Shown one piece after another: positions 35,464-44,584 of a DNA stretch of 64,000 nt (positions are counted from its first letter, which is position 1; each line of letters starts with the position of its first letter). The stretch lies in NCBI GenBank assembly GCA_024434115.1, contig QMIT01000004.1, positions 341,073 to 405,072 on the forward strand, in the 5' to 3' direction. A program made the position numbers and the translations under genes. The DNA is from Chloroflexota bacterium. GTDB lineage: Bacteria > Chloroflexota > Anaerolineae > Aggregatilineales > J027. Under the pieces are notes generated by a model. It was not told the DNA's origin. It was given only the letters and a program-made list of their open reading frames with translations, and searched no databases.

Positions 35464-37227
35464 CTATTCGCCGCGTGCTGCTAACTTCGCGGCCATATCA
35501 ATCGTATACGATCCCCAATGAGCGCCGCCAAACAACCCATCGGTTTCAAATGGGCCAGTGTACCACGGCTTAAAGAGACTGAACGCGGAACTTAGGAACA
35601 ACGGCACAATCGGGTAATCGCCATCTGGCCCAAAAAACGCCTCTTCGATTTCCGCATACAGTTGGTCACGCACCGTCGGGTCGGTCTCACGGGCGGCCTG
35701 ATTCAAAAGATCATCCACTTCGGTGCAGGGGCGCATGAAATTATAGTCTGCCGTGCAAGACAGCACATCGTTGACCCAATTATTGGCATCGGCATAATCC
35801 GGCCCCCACCCCAACGTCCACGCATTGGGGCGATCTTGGGTAGGTGTCTCGTTGTCAATGATTTCCAGCAGTACCGAAAATTCAAGCTGCTCGGTATTAA
35901 ACAGGGTAGGATCACAGCCAAGATATTCTTCGGCAGCGGCGGCCCAAAAATCGGCCCAATTGCCCGCCCCTTGATAGGCCGCGATATTGATATTGGGGAA
36001 ACCTTCGCAACCGGGATAGCCCGCCGCTTCTAGTTCAGCAACAGCATAATCGGGGTCGAAACCAACGCCGATTTCATTGATGGCAGCGGCATGAGCCATG
36101 CCGGGCGGGGTGAAGTGAATCATCGGCACACCCTGTCCACTGGCAACCTGCTCCACAAACGCCTGACGATCCACAATCGCGGCAAAGGCCCGACGTGCAT
36201 GGACATTATCAAACGGCGCTTTGTCATGGGCAAACCCAAAATAATAAACACTCAAGGTGAAGATTTGACGAACCTGCTGCGACAATTCGGGGTCGGCCAA
36301 TACATTTTGCAGTTCCGCTGGGGGCACACCCGCCGCGTCATGCTGATGATTGAGATACAGAGCATAGGCTGTCCCAGCATCTTCAATCACGCTGTAGTTG
36401 ACCACTTCAAGATTGCCGTTGCCGCTGAATAGGTCTAAAGGCAGGGCTTCATTCCGCACATAGACCCGCCGCACCCCGCGTGTAATTTCATCCACAAAAT
36501 AGGGGCCATTGGTGACGATGTTGCCGGGGGCTGTCCATTCGTCGCCATATTCTTCAATGGTTTCCTGTGGAACGGCCCGCAGCATCCACATGGGGGTCAT
36601 GGAGAAGAAATAGCCCGCAGCAAACTGTAATTCGACTATCACCGTCACATCATCCGGCGCACTGATTTTGACTGTATCGCCAAAGACCAGATCATCCGTC
36701 GTGGCTTCGGCACTGGTCTGATTCACAATATCGCACCCCGCGATCACTTTGGCGGCCACTGAACCGTAATAGTTGCCGAGGCGACCATCACAGGCCCTTT
36801 TGATGCCATAGACAAAGTCGCCTGCCACCACCGGGCGCACAACTGCGGCGGTTTTGCTGGCGGGGTCATAGTGCATCCAATTGACATCTGAGCGCAAATG
36901 GAATGTCCATGTCAGACCATCTTGGCTCACTTCCCAACTGGTCGCCACTTCTGGGTTGACCGCGCCTGTTACGGGGTCAGAATCGGTCAGGCCCAAAAAT
37001 AGATTTTCAATCGCGGTGATCGAAAGTGCGTCGCTGGCAATGCCGGGGTCAAGTGAACTGACCTCATCTGGGGATGATGTATCACGAGACACAGGGACAT
37101 CTTGGCGATAGAGCGCCGCGATGGTGACGGTGCTGTCGGATGCCGAAGCAAAACCTACCGGCAACAGCGCGACCACCGTTGTCAAAACAACTATCCATAC
37201 GGGCAACCATCGAATTTTTGAAGTCAT
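35464..37227 (-). CDS. Family-5 solute-binding protein, array copy 4
   Basis: 587 residues from ATG 37227, with AGGAGG 9 bases upstream; a TTG two codons earlier is possible. Signal peptide WLPVWIVVLTTVVALLPV, cleavage near FASAS, no lipobox. Same fold, six conserved cysteines and C-terminal GGAHWGSYTIDMAAKLAARGE. The conserved NYDP or DYDP segment of copies 1-3 reads DSDPVTG here and DSDPITN in copy 5, suggesting that copies 4 and 5 are closer to each other. A minus-strand TATAAT at 37357-37352 is a likely -10, giving a leader of roughly 115 bases. Confidence 0.85.
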   Translation of the reverse strand: MTSKIRWLPVWIVVLTTVVALLPVGFASASDSTVTIAALYRQDVPVSRDTSSPDEVSSLDPGIASDALSITAIENLFLGLTDSDPVTGAVNPEVATSWEVSQDGLTWTFHLRSDVNWMHYDPASKTAAVVRPVVAGDFVYGIKRACDGRLGNYYGSVAAKVIAGCDIVNQTSAEATTDDLVFGDTVKISAPDDVTVIVELQFAAGYFFSMTPMWMLRAVPQETIEEYGDEWTAPGNIVTNGPYFVDEITRGVRRVYVRNEALPLDLFSGNGNLEVVNYSVIEDAGTAYALYLNHQHDAAGVPPAELQNVLADPELSQQVRQIFTLSVYYFGFAHDKAPFDNVHARRAFAAIVDRQAFVEQVASGQGVPMIHFTPPGMAHAAAINEIGVGFDPDYAVAELEAAGYPGCEGFPNINIAAYQGAGNWADFWAAAAEEYLGCDPTLFNTEQLEFSVLLEIIDNETPTQDRPNAWTLGWGPDYADANNWVNDVLSCTADYNFMRPCTEVDDLLNQAARETDPTVRDQLYAEIEEAFFGPDGDYPIVPLFLSSAFSLFKPWYTGPFETDGLFGGAHWGSYTIDMAAKLAARGE

Positions 37228-37351
37228 CTGCAAGATCCTCCTGAGTTGAATGAATGGGATTGGCTTGAGGACTCACTTGCTGTAAAACGGGGTACGCAGA
37301 TTTTATGCGGAAACACGGGTGAAGGTTGTAAAGATAGAGTTTTTCTGATCT

Positions 37352-37357
37352 ATTATA
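37352..37357 (-). promoter_or_regulatory. -10 box for solute-binding protein 4
   Basis: TATAAT on the minus strand, in an AT-rich stretch, about 125 bases before the ATG. No clear -35. Confidence 0.4.
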
Positions 37358-37459
37358 AAATTTGTTAAGATAGTGAACTTATGGCTCATTCAAGGGGTAC
37401 TTATGTAAAATTACCCCCTACCCTTTGCCCACCCGAAAAGTTCAAGTGGGTTTCTCCAA

Positions 37460-37492
37460 AAAAAGCCGAGAGGGGCCAGGACACCCTCTCGA
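37460..37492 (-). terminator. Intrinsic terminator after solute-binding protein 5
   Basis: CGAGAGGG (37467-37474) pairs with CCCTCTCG (37484-37491); the minus-strand transcript then reads GGC followed by seven T. The loop is GCCAGGACA-like. Confidence 0.85.
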
Positions 37493-37515
37493 TAAGGACT
37501 ATTTCTTTATTCTTT

Positions 37516-39276
37516 TTACTCACGCACGGCCAATTTCGCGGCCATGTCAATGGAATAGGCGACCCAGTGTTGTCCGCCAAATAAACCATCGGTCTCAAAC
37601 GGGCCAGTGTACCACGTCTTGAACAGCAAATAATCCGAACGTAGATACAGCGGAGCCATCGGGAATTCACCATCCGCCCCAAAGAACCCCTCTTCGATTT
37701 CGGCATACAGTTGGTCACGTACACCGGGGTCGCTAACCGTCGCGGCCTCCGCAATGAGGTCATCTACTTCGGTGCAAGGCCGTTTCATACGATTCGCAAC
37801 CGTGCAGGCCAATACGTCACCCACCCAGTTGTTGGCATCACCATAATCCGGCCCCCACAACAGCGTCCATGCGTTGGGACGATCTTCGGTTGGGGCATCA
37901 GAATCCGTGATTTCGAGCAGTACCGAGAATTCAAGTTGTTCGATAGTGAACAGGGTCGGGTCGCAGCCGAGATATTCTTCAGCCGAGGTTGCCCAAAATT
38001 CACCCCAGTCTCCCGCCGTCGTATAGGTGACGATGTTGATGTCGGGGAAACCTTCGCAGTCAGGATAGCCTGCTGCTTCTAGTTCAGCAGCGGCATATTC
38101 GGGGTCAAAGCCGACACCCACTTCATTAATCGGAGCGGCGTGGGCCATACCGGGGGGTGTGAAGTGGATCATCGGCACCCCGCGCCCTTCCTGCACCTGA
38201 TCTATGAAGGCTTGTCGATCAATGATGGCACTGAACGCACGCCGGGCATGAACATCATCAAACGGCGCTTTGTCGTGGGCAAACCCAAAATAGGACACCG
38301 CGAGGTCAAAAATCTGCCGCACTTCATTTTGATACTGCGGATCAGACACCACACCTTGCAATTCTGCGTCCGGGATGTTGGTCGCATCGAGTTGATTATC
38401 CAAATACAGCGCGAACTGTGTACCGAGGTCTTCAATCAACAGGGTGTTCACCACGTCAATGTTGCCAGACCCTTGCAAATCGGCGGGCAGGGCTTCATTG
38501 CGGACAAACACGCGGCGCACCCCACGAGTGACTTCTTGGACAAAATAGGGGCCGTTGGTGATGATATTGCCCGGTTGTGTCCATTCGTCGCCATAATCTT
38601 CAATCGCTTCCGCCGGGGTTGGGCGCAGTACCCACATCTGGGTCATCGAGAGGAAATAACCTGCCGCAAATTGCAGATTAATGACCACCGTCGAATCATC
38701 CGGCGCGGAGACTTGGGTGGTATCGCCATAAACCAGATCATCGGTAACTTGGTCAATTGGGCTTTGATTGACAACACTGCAACCCGCGATGACACCCGCG
38801 ACCACTGTGCCATAATAGCTGGCAAGGCGGGGGTCACAGGCGCGTTTGATGCCAAACACAAAGTCGCCTGCCACAACCGGACGAATGACAGCGGCGGTGT
38901 CGGCGGTGGGGTCATACTGCATCCAATTGACATCGGTACGCAGATTAAACGTCCATGTCAGGCCATCTTCACTCACCGTCCATGAGGTCGCCAATTCGGG
39001 CACAATCTGATTGGTGATGGGGTCGGAATCGGTCAGGCCCAAAAACAGATTTTCGACAGACGTAATTGAAATCTGATCTGACCCAATGGCGGGGTCAAGC
39101 GTACTGACTTCGCTGGTCGAGGCTGTATCGCGTTGCACGGGGACGTCTTGGCGATATTGGGCCGTGACAGTGATGGTGCTGTCTTCGGCGGCCACCAAAC
39201 CAACCGGAATGAAGGACACCAAGAGGGTTAGCAGTACGGCAATCACCGCACCTGCTCGCAAGGTGTTTTTAGACAT
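37516..39276 (-). CDS. Family-5 solute-binding protein, array copy 5
   Basis: 586 residues from ATG 39276, with AAGGAG upstream. Signal peptide RAGAVIAVLLTLLVSFIPV, cleavage near LVAAE, no lipobox. Fold and six cysteines as in the other copies (ACDPRL, AGCSVV, DCEGFP, GCDPTL, LACTVA, RPCTEV). It differs in several otherwise constant places, for example TQMWVLRPTPAEAIEDYGDEW for TPMWM-type, and WTLLWGPDYG for WTLGWGPDYG, which lie in the ligand-binding lobe of this family. It has a terminator and a 416-base upstream spacer with hairpins, so it is probably its own transcription unit. Confidence 0.85.
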   Translation of the reverse strand: MSKNTLRAGAVIAVLLTLLVSFIPVGLVAAEDSTITVTAQYRQDVPVQRDTASTSEVSTLDPAIGSDQISITSVENLFLGLTDSDPITNQIVPELATSWTVSEDGLTWTFNLRTDVNWMQYDPTADTAAVIRPVVAGDFVFGIKRACDPRLASYYGTVVAGVIAGCSVVNQSPIDQVTDDLVYGDTTQVSAPDDSTVVINLQFAAGYFLSMTQMWVLRPTPAEAIEDYGDEWTQPGNIITNGPYFVQEVTRGVRRVFVRNEALPADLQGSGNIDVVNTLLIEDLGTQFALYLDNQLDATNIPDAELQGVVSDPQYQNEVRQIFDLAVSYFGFAHDKAPFDDVHARRAFSAIIDRQAFIDQVQEGRGVPMIHFTPPGMAHAAPINEVGVGFDPEYAAAELEAAGYPDCEGFPDINIVTYTTAGDWGEFWATSAEEYLGCDPTLFTIEQLEFSVLLEITDSDAPTEDRPNAWTLLWGPDYGDANNWVGDVLACTVANRMKRPCTEVDDLIAEAATVSDPGVRDQLYAEIEEGFFGADGEFPMAPLYLRSDYLLFKTWYTGPFETDGLFGGQHWVAYSIDMAAKLAVRE

Positions 39277-39692
39277 CTAGGAACTCCTTTTGAATCGAAA
39301 TTGATGTAATTAGGCTATCAGTGGCGTGTCAGACCGCCTGATGGACAATGTCCCTCCTTAATTTCTATGCTCATACCTTTATCAACAAGGTGACTAAGCG
39401 CCTTGTTCTGTGGATACGGCTTGTGTCCCGGACGAAAAAATAGGCAACCTACATTGGGAACAAATGTAGGCTGCTGACCAATGACGAGTAGCGTGCTTTC
39501 GGATGGCTGATGCAACTCCAACGAAGTGTTTCGTCTACTCACCTTAATTACACCGAGAGTTGGAAGGGTGTTCGATTCTAAGAGGGGATTCACCAAAATA
39601 CTAATTCTTTGAACCTATTGTCATTCATGGGGATATTGTTAATTCCCCTCCACCCAACGGTTGGGGCAAGAGGGGAAAAGGGGAAGATTAGG
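39277..39692. other. Hairpin-rich leader of solute-binding protein 5 and terminator of copy 6
   Basis: 416 bases without a gene. Perfect hairpins AACAAGG/CCTTGTT (39384-39406) and CCTACATT/AATGTAGG (39448-39470) lie between the copy 5 start and the copy 6 terminator (39645-39675). They could be an attenuator or structured leader. No promoter with both boxes was seen. Confidence 0.5.
39645..39676 (-). terminator. Probable terminator after solute-binding protein 6
   Basis: CCCCTC (39645-39650) pairs with GAGGGG (39670-39675), with a nested CCCAACG/TTGGGG stem. The trailing minus-strand sequence AATTAACAATATCC is only modestly T-rich. Confidence 0.55.
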
Positions 39693-41450
39693 TTATGCCG
39701 CCCGTGCCGCCAATTTCGCAGCCATATCAATCGTCTGGGCGTTCCAATGCGTCCCCCCAAACAGGGCATCCGTCTCAAAAGGCGCGGTGTACCATGACTT
39801 AATCAAGACAAAATCGGAGCGAAGGAATAGCGGTGCAATCGGATACTCTCCCCGTACACCAAAGAAGCCCTCCTCAATTTCGGCATACAACATCGTTCGC
39901 ACTTCTGGGTCGTTGGAACGGGCCGCTGCGTCCATCAAATCATCTATACTGCTGCACTGCCGCCGAAACCGATTCAGTGCCGTACACGAGAGCACATCCG
40001 TTAGCCAGCTATGCGCGTCACCATACCCCGGCCCCCACCCCAATGTAAAAATATGAGGGCGTTCATCCCCATAGACGTCCGGCGCGATGACTTCCAGCAG
40101 CACCGAAAATTCAAACTGCTCAATCGTGAATAGGGTCGGGTCACAGCCCAAATATTCCTCGGCGGATGACACCAAAAATTCGGCCCATGTGCCTGCTCCG
40201 GTATAGGTCGCAATGGTGATATTTGGCAGACCCTCACAGTTGCCATACCCCCCCCGCGCCAGTTGATCTTTAGCAAATTCCGGGTCGAAACCCACACCGA
40301 TTTCATTGATAGGCGGTGCATAGGCAATCCCCGTCGGCGTGAAATGAATCATCGGGATACCCCGTCCGCCGCGCACCTGATTGATAAAGGCTTCGCGGTC
40401 AATGATGGCACTAAACGCCCGCCGCACCTGCACATTATCAAAAGGCGGCTTGTCTTGGATGAATCCAAAATAAAACACCGATAGATCAAATACCTGCCGC
40501 ACTTCGCCTTCAAAATCGGGACTCGCCAAGACATTTTGCAGTTCCGCTGGGGGTATGCCCGCCGCGTCAATCTTGTTATCAATATAGAGCGCAAAGGATG
40601 TGCCTTGATCTTCAATGACCAGTTGCACCACGCGCTCCAAATTACTGCGATACCCAAACAAATCATTCGGCAGGGCATCGTTCCGCACAAACACTCGCTG
40701 CAAGCCGCGTGTCAGTTCTTGGATAAAAAACGGCCCATTCGTAACGATATTGCCGGGGGCTGTCCATTCATCCCCATAATCTTGGATCACTTCCGCTGGC
40801 ACAGGTCGCAGCATCCACATCGGCGTCATGGCAAAGAAAAACGCCGCCGGAAATTGCAGGGTGATTTCGAGCGTCTGCTCATCCAATGCTCGTACCTGTA
40901 TCGTATCGCCGTACACCAGATCATCCGTCAATCCGTTGGCAGGCGTCTGGTTGATAATGTCACATCCTGAAATGACTTTCGCTGCTACCGTCCCATAATA
41001 TCCACCGAGGCGCGGGTCACAGGTTCGTTTGATACCATATACAAAGTCGTCTGCCACGACTGGACGTACCACCCCGGCGGTTTCACTGGCAGGGTCATAC
41101 CGCATCCAGTTGACATCCGAGCGCAATTGAAATGTCCACACCGTCCCGTCGTCACTCACGGCCCACGACTTGGCAAGTTCCGGCACGACCTCATTGGTAA
41201 ACGGGTCAACATCGGTTAGCCCCAAAAATAAATTCTCAATCGGTGTCAACGACACTGTATCGGAGGCCAACGCCGGGTCAAGTGTGCTGATTTCCGAACT
41301 CACCGCCGCATCCAACGTTACCGGAACATCCGCTTGATATAAGGCCACAATCGTGACTCCAGCATCCTCAGCCCCACTCACCCCCATCGGCCCGTCGAAC
41401 CCGATGACAATCAAACCCAGTAATCCCATCATCCATAGTCGCCGTCGCAT
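39693..41450 (-). CDS. Family-5 solute-binding protein, array copy 6 (most divergent)
   Basis: 585 residues from ATG 41450, with AAGGGG upstream. Short signal peptide (RRRLWMMGLLGLIVIG, cleavage near VSGAE), no lipobox. It keeps the six cysteines and the fold but departs from the others across the body, for example GIAYAPPINEIG for GMAHA-type, ARGGYGNCEG for AAGYPNCEG, and a different end, GGTHWNAQTIDMAAKLAARAA. It is the first gene of the array in transcription order. It either diverged earlier or under weaker constraint. Function as a secreted or surface solute binder is inferred from the fold. Confidence 0.83.
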   Translation of the reverse strand: MRRRLWMMGLLGLIVIGFDGPMGVSGAEDAGVTIVALYQADVPVTLDAAVSSEISTLDPALASDTVSLTPIENLFLGLTDVDPFTNEVVPELAKSWAVSDDGTVWTFQLRSDVNWMRYDPASETAGVVRPVVADDFVYGIKRTCDPRLGGYYGTVAAKVISGCDIINQTPANGLTDDLVYGDTIQVRALDEQTLEITLQFPAAFFFAMTPMWMLRPVPAEVIQDYGDEWTAPGNIVTNGPFFIQELTRGLQRVFVRNDALPNDLFGYRSNLERVVQLVIEDQGTSFALYIDNKIDAAGIPPAELQNVLASPDFEGEVRQVFDLSVFYFGFIQDKPPFDNVQVRRAFSAIIDREAFINQVRGGRGIPMIHFTPTGIAYAPPINEIGVGFDPEFAKDQLARGGYGNCEGLPNITIATYTGAGTWAEFLVSSAEEYLGCDPTLFTIEQFEFSVLLEVIAPDVYGDERPHIFTLGWGPGYGDAHSWLTDVLSCTALNRFRRQCSSIDDLMDAAARSNDPEVRTMLYAEIEEGFFGVRGEYPIAPLFLRSDFVLIKSWYTAPFETDALFGGTHWNAQTIDMAAKLAARAA

Positions 41451-41516
41451 AACCTTGCCCCTTTATTTCTACAATACCTCTCATAATTGTACGAATTCAT
41501 CATCCGTGTACAAAAT

Positions 41517-41549
41517 AAAATACCCGCTGAGGGTGCAGCGGGCTGAATT
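41517..41549 (-). terminator. Intrinsic terminator of the four-gene signalling operon
   Basis: CCCGCT (41523-41528) pairs with AGCGGG (41537-41542); on the minus strand the stem is followed by TATTTTATTTT. It lies 23 bases after the stop of the membrane-protein gene. Confidence 0.8.
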
Positions 41550-41571
41550 TTGGTCAGGTGAATTTTGATGC

Positions 41572-42663
41572 TTAGGCGGTTGGCTGGCTCGAGTTGCGGA
41601 CGGGTGTATCGGCGGGGGGATAGCTACCAAAGAGGCTCCGTAGGGCTACCTGTGAAACAAAGGCGACCATCGCCGCCGTCATCACCGGCCCGATCCACAA
41701 CAGCAGCCAAAATACATAACGGGGCATGGTGATACTCAAGCGCCAAATCTCCACCGTCCAATTGCGATAATTTGGCAGCAGCAAATGTAAATCGTGCCCT
41801 TTGCCCAACTCTGGCTCATACATCGTCAGCACTTGATAAACCATGACCAACACCAACAAGTGGATCATCACGCCAGCCGCTGAACTATAGAGGATGTCTG
41901 GTTGTAATCGCTCCAAATATTTGCGACCAAACCGGATGCCGACCCACGCCGCCACCAGCATATTGGCAAAGGGATTCACCAGCGAATCAATGTACAAAAT
42001 GCCTGCTGTTCGTCCGCCTGTCGCTTCGACACCGGGAGCAAGATCAATATCGCGTATATTCAAAATTGCTAAACGTAGAAACAGCAGCGTCATAGGCAGC
42101 AGCGCCGCCACGACCACCGTTGCCCCATCTATTTTTGGTTTTGGCAACATATCTGAAAATGCACCGCTGGAAGTGAAACTCCCTGTCACCACTGCCAACC
42201 CAACCATCAACGCCCCTAACACCATGACCATTATAAAAAAGGCCGGATACGTCGGTAGTGCTTTGAAATAAAAAATATCGAGGATTTCAGTAAAGGCTTC
42301 GTGTCCAACATCGGGGAAATAACCAATCAGGATCATCCGCATCCCAACAGCGATTTCATAACCTAACACGGCGCTCCACAGGGTTGAGGCATGATAACCG
42401 GGGCGCTCTTGCCATATTAGCCCACAGATAAAAGCGCCGATATAGCCGCCAGCCCAGATGCCCAATACTAACCATATGGCCTCGCGCATATTGTCGGGCA
42501 AATTGACAATGCCATAGCCGGGGAAAAAATCATTCAGCCGCTCTAAGGCCACGCCATTGAGTAGGGTGGCAACGCCAAAGGTGATCCATGCCGTAAAGGT
42601 CAGTACCCACAAATCAAGCCGAAACAAGCGGGAGGATAGAGATGTTTTGGATTCAGTTGTCAA
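41572..42663 (-). CDS. Multi-spanning membrane protein of unknown function
   Basis: 363 residues from TTG 42663. About eight hydrophobic segments are visible, among them LDLWVLTFTAWITFGVATLL, EAIWLVLGIWAGGYIGAF, YPAFFIMVMVLGALMVGLAV, VVVAALLPMTLLFLRLAIL and YVFWLLLWIGPVMTAAMVAF. The N- and C-terminal ends are polar and short. No family was recognised. It is the last gene of an operon with two receiver proteins and a histidine kinase, with 30 bases between it and the upstream receiver, so it is likely an output or input partner of that system: a sensor, channel or regulated transporter. No catalytic motif seen. Confidence 0.6.
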   Translation of the reverse strand: MTTESKTSLSSRLFRLDLWVLTFTAWITFGVATLLNGVALERLNDFFPGYGIVNLPDNMREAIWLVLGIWAGGYIGAFICGLIWQERPGYHASTLWSAVLGYEIAVGMRMILIGYFPDVGHEAFTEILDIFYFKALPTYPAFFIMVMVLGALMVGLAVVTGSFTSSGAFSDMLPKPKIDGATVVVAALLPMTLLFLRLAILNIRDIDLAPGVEATGGRTAGILYIDSLVNPFANMLVAAWVGIRFGRKYLERLQPDILYSSAAGVMIHLLVLVMVYQVLTMYEPELGKGHDLHLLLPNYRNWTVEIWRLSITMPRYVFWLLLWIGPVMTAAMVAFVSQVALRSLFGSYPPADTPVRNSSQPTA

Positions 42664-42693
42664 ACGTCGTTCTCAATTCATGATGTAGGCAGT

Positions 42694-43185
42694 TTAGGCC
42701 GGAGGTGTTTTCTTTTCTTGCCGAATCTTAATTTCGGCTTTCGCCTCTGCTGCTGCTTCAGCCTTTTCTTTGGCAGCAATCTCCTGACGTTTATTTACCA
42801 CCTCGTCCAAGATTTTCCGCAGTTCTGGCATAGCAGGCAGGGGTTTATACATCAACTTATCGGCCTGTGCTTGCGTAATGGCTTCGCGCTCGTCATCCGG
42901 CGACAGACGATAGGCCGTAATCAAAACAATCGCCACATTTCTAAGGATCGGGCTTTTGCGCAGACGGCTGCCGACTTCTGGCCCACTGGCTTCTGGCAAA
43001 CGAATATCCAAAATCGCCAGTTCAGGCAGTTCGCCATGTACACGACCTTGATCTACCGCATCAATCCATGAGATTGCTTCGGCTCCATCCACAAATGCAA
43101 CGCCCTCAATGCCCCATAATTCAAACATTGCAAGGAGGACATCATAAATATCCGGTTCGTCCTCAACCACCATCCACGTTCGCAA
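42694..43185 (-). CDS. Single-domain response regulator (second receiver of the operon)
   Basis: 163 residues from TTG 43185, with GGGGAG 8 bases upstream. One receiver domain (1-130): acidic pocket E8-D9-E10, phospho-acceptor D60 in LAILDIRLP, T90, and K114 in YKPLP. It is followed by a basic/acidic Ala-Glu-Lys helix of about 30 residues and has no output domain. It is paralogous to the receiver at 44585-45010: both start M-x-T-W-M-x-V-E-D-E and have D, T and K at positions 60, 90 and 114. It probably receives phosphate from the kinase encoded just upstream. Confidence 0.88.
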   Translation of the reverse strand: MRTWMVVEDEPDIYDVLLAMFELWGIEGVAFVDGAEAISWIDAVDQGRVHGELPELAILDIRLPEASGPEVGSRLRKSPILRNVAIVLITAYRLSPDDEREAITQAQADKLMYKPLPAMPELRKILDEVVNKRQEIAAKEKAEAAAEAKAEIKIRQEKKTPPA

Positions 43186-43283
43186 TGTTCACAACTCCCC
43201 TTATGAATTTTTAGGAAAATTTGCTTAAATCATACCATTAGCCATGTTCTCAGCAAGTGTCACCGTTTGAGACTGGTTAGAAT

Positions 43284-44552
43284 CTACGCCGCTTCATCAT
43301 ACTGTGCAATCGGAAACGCCATAATAAAGGTCGTTCCTTGACCGGGCATACTGGCAACACTTAATGTCCCGCCATGTGCCTCGGTGACGGCTCTGGCAAC
43401 AAACAACCCCTGTCCCAAGCCGCGTGGATCAATCACTTTACCATCGGGAGTACGCGCCTCCCCACGATAAAAGCGGTCAAAAATGTGCGGTAGATCGTGA
43501 TGGGAAATTCCAACACCCGTATCCTCGACTTTGACCAACACTTGACCGTCACGCACCGCCCCGACCTTGACGACGATCTCACCACCGGGCAGGGTATATT
43601 TAATCGCGTTATCAATCAAATGCCCCAATGCCCACAGTAGCCGTTTTTCATCACCCAAAATCAAGGCACTTTCGGGATGCGTGACCATCACCGTGACCTG
43701 TAAATCCGCTTTTTTCAATCGCTGGTCAAGGCCTTGCAGCACATTAAACACCTGATTGGGCAGTTGCACCAATTCACGTCGTACCGCAAAACTTTCCCCG
43801 CCGATTTCGGATAGGTCAAGCAGTTCGACCACCATTCTATCCATTATGGCAACATTCCGCCCTATCGCCTCCAAAAATTTACGATTTGGGGGTTTGCCTT
43901 CTGGCAGATTGAGCATGACATCACTCATGCCTTTGATGGCCGTTAGGGGCGTGCGCAGTTCGTGTGACATCTGCGTCACGAATGAATCTTTGAGTCGTTC
44001 GGCAAGGGCATCTGAGGTCACGTCGCGTAGAACCATCACCGTTCCGAGGAATTCGCCCAACTCGGAAAACACCCGTGCAAGGCGCACCCCCAACAGCCGA
44101 TCATTGACCTGTACCCGCTGTGGATCGCCCAACGGTTCTACCTGTCCAGCAAAGGTGGTATCACGCTCAAACGTCACATACTCTTTAAACAACTGACCGA
44201 GTGGGCTGTCCCAAAAATGGCGGGTGCTGCCAATCATATCGCGGGCGGCATCATTCATCAGTACAATCCGTCCGTCCGGGCTTTGCATGACTACGCCTTC
44301 ATCTAACGTCGCCAACACCCCCGTCAGCCGTGCCAATTCGATATTTTGGGTTTTGACCCGCTGCTGAACCGCATGAAGATGGGCCTGTGCGCCGCGCAAG
44401 GCTTCGGGGTCAACTAAAATCTTGTGCCGATGGCTCAAGTTCAGATACAACCGCTTAAAAAATGTATCCGTGACGTTGGCAAGATCACTCACCACACGCA
44501 TAAAACCGCGTAGTTCTTGAGCGCCAGCGTCAGGGGTTGTCTGGTTTGACAA
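43284..44552 (-). CDS. PAS-containing histidine kinase without membrane segments
   Basis: 422 residues from TTG 44552, with AAGGAG upstream. A helical N-terminus (1-70) leads into a PAS domain (about 75-185: LDEGVVMQSPDGRIVLMNDAA), then the HisKA domain with MSHELRTPLTAIKG (phospho-His), then the HATPase domain with N-box GHLIDNAIKY, G1 VEDTGVGIS, F-box IFDRFYRG and G2 GLGQGLFVAR. All catalytic elements are intact. There is no transmembrane segment, so it senses a cytoplasmic signal or acts through the membrane protein encoded in the same operon. It is flanked by receivers on both sides. Confidence 0.92.
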   Translation of the reverse strand: MSNQTTPDAGAQELRGFMRVVSDLANVTDTFFKRLYLNLSHRHKILVDPEALRGAQAHLHAVQQRVKTQNIELARLTGVLATLDEGVVMQSPDGRIVLMNDAARDMIGSTRHFWDSPLGQLFKEYVTFERDTTFAGQVEPLGDPQRVQVNDRLLGVRLARVFSELGEFLGTVMVLRDVTSDALAERLKDSFVTQMSHELRTPLTAIKGMSDVMLNLPEGKPPNRKFLEAIGRNVAIMDRMVVELLDLSEIGGESFAVRRELVQLPNQVFNVLQGLDQRLKKADLQVTVMVTHPESALILGDEKRLLWALGHLIDNAIKYTLPGGEIVVKVGAVRDGQVLVKVEDTGVGISHHDLPHIFDRFYRGEARTPDGKVIDPRGLGQGLFVARAVTEAHGGTLSVASMPGQGTTFIMAFPIAQYDEAA

Positions 44553-44584
44553 CAGCCACTCCTTTCGGGAGGTCGTTCACACCA

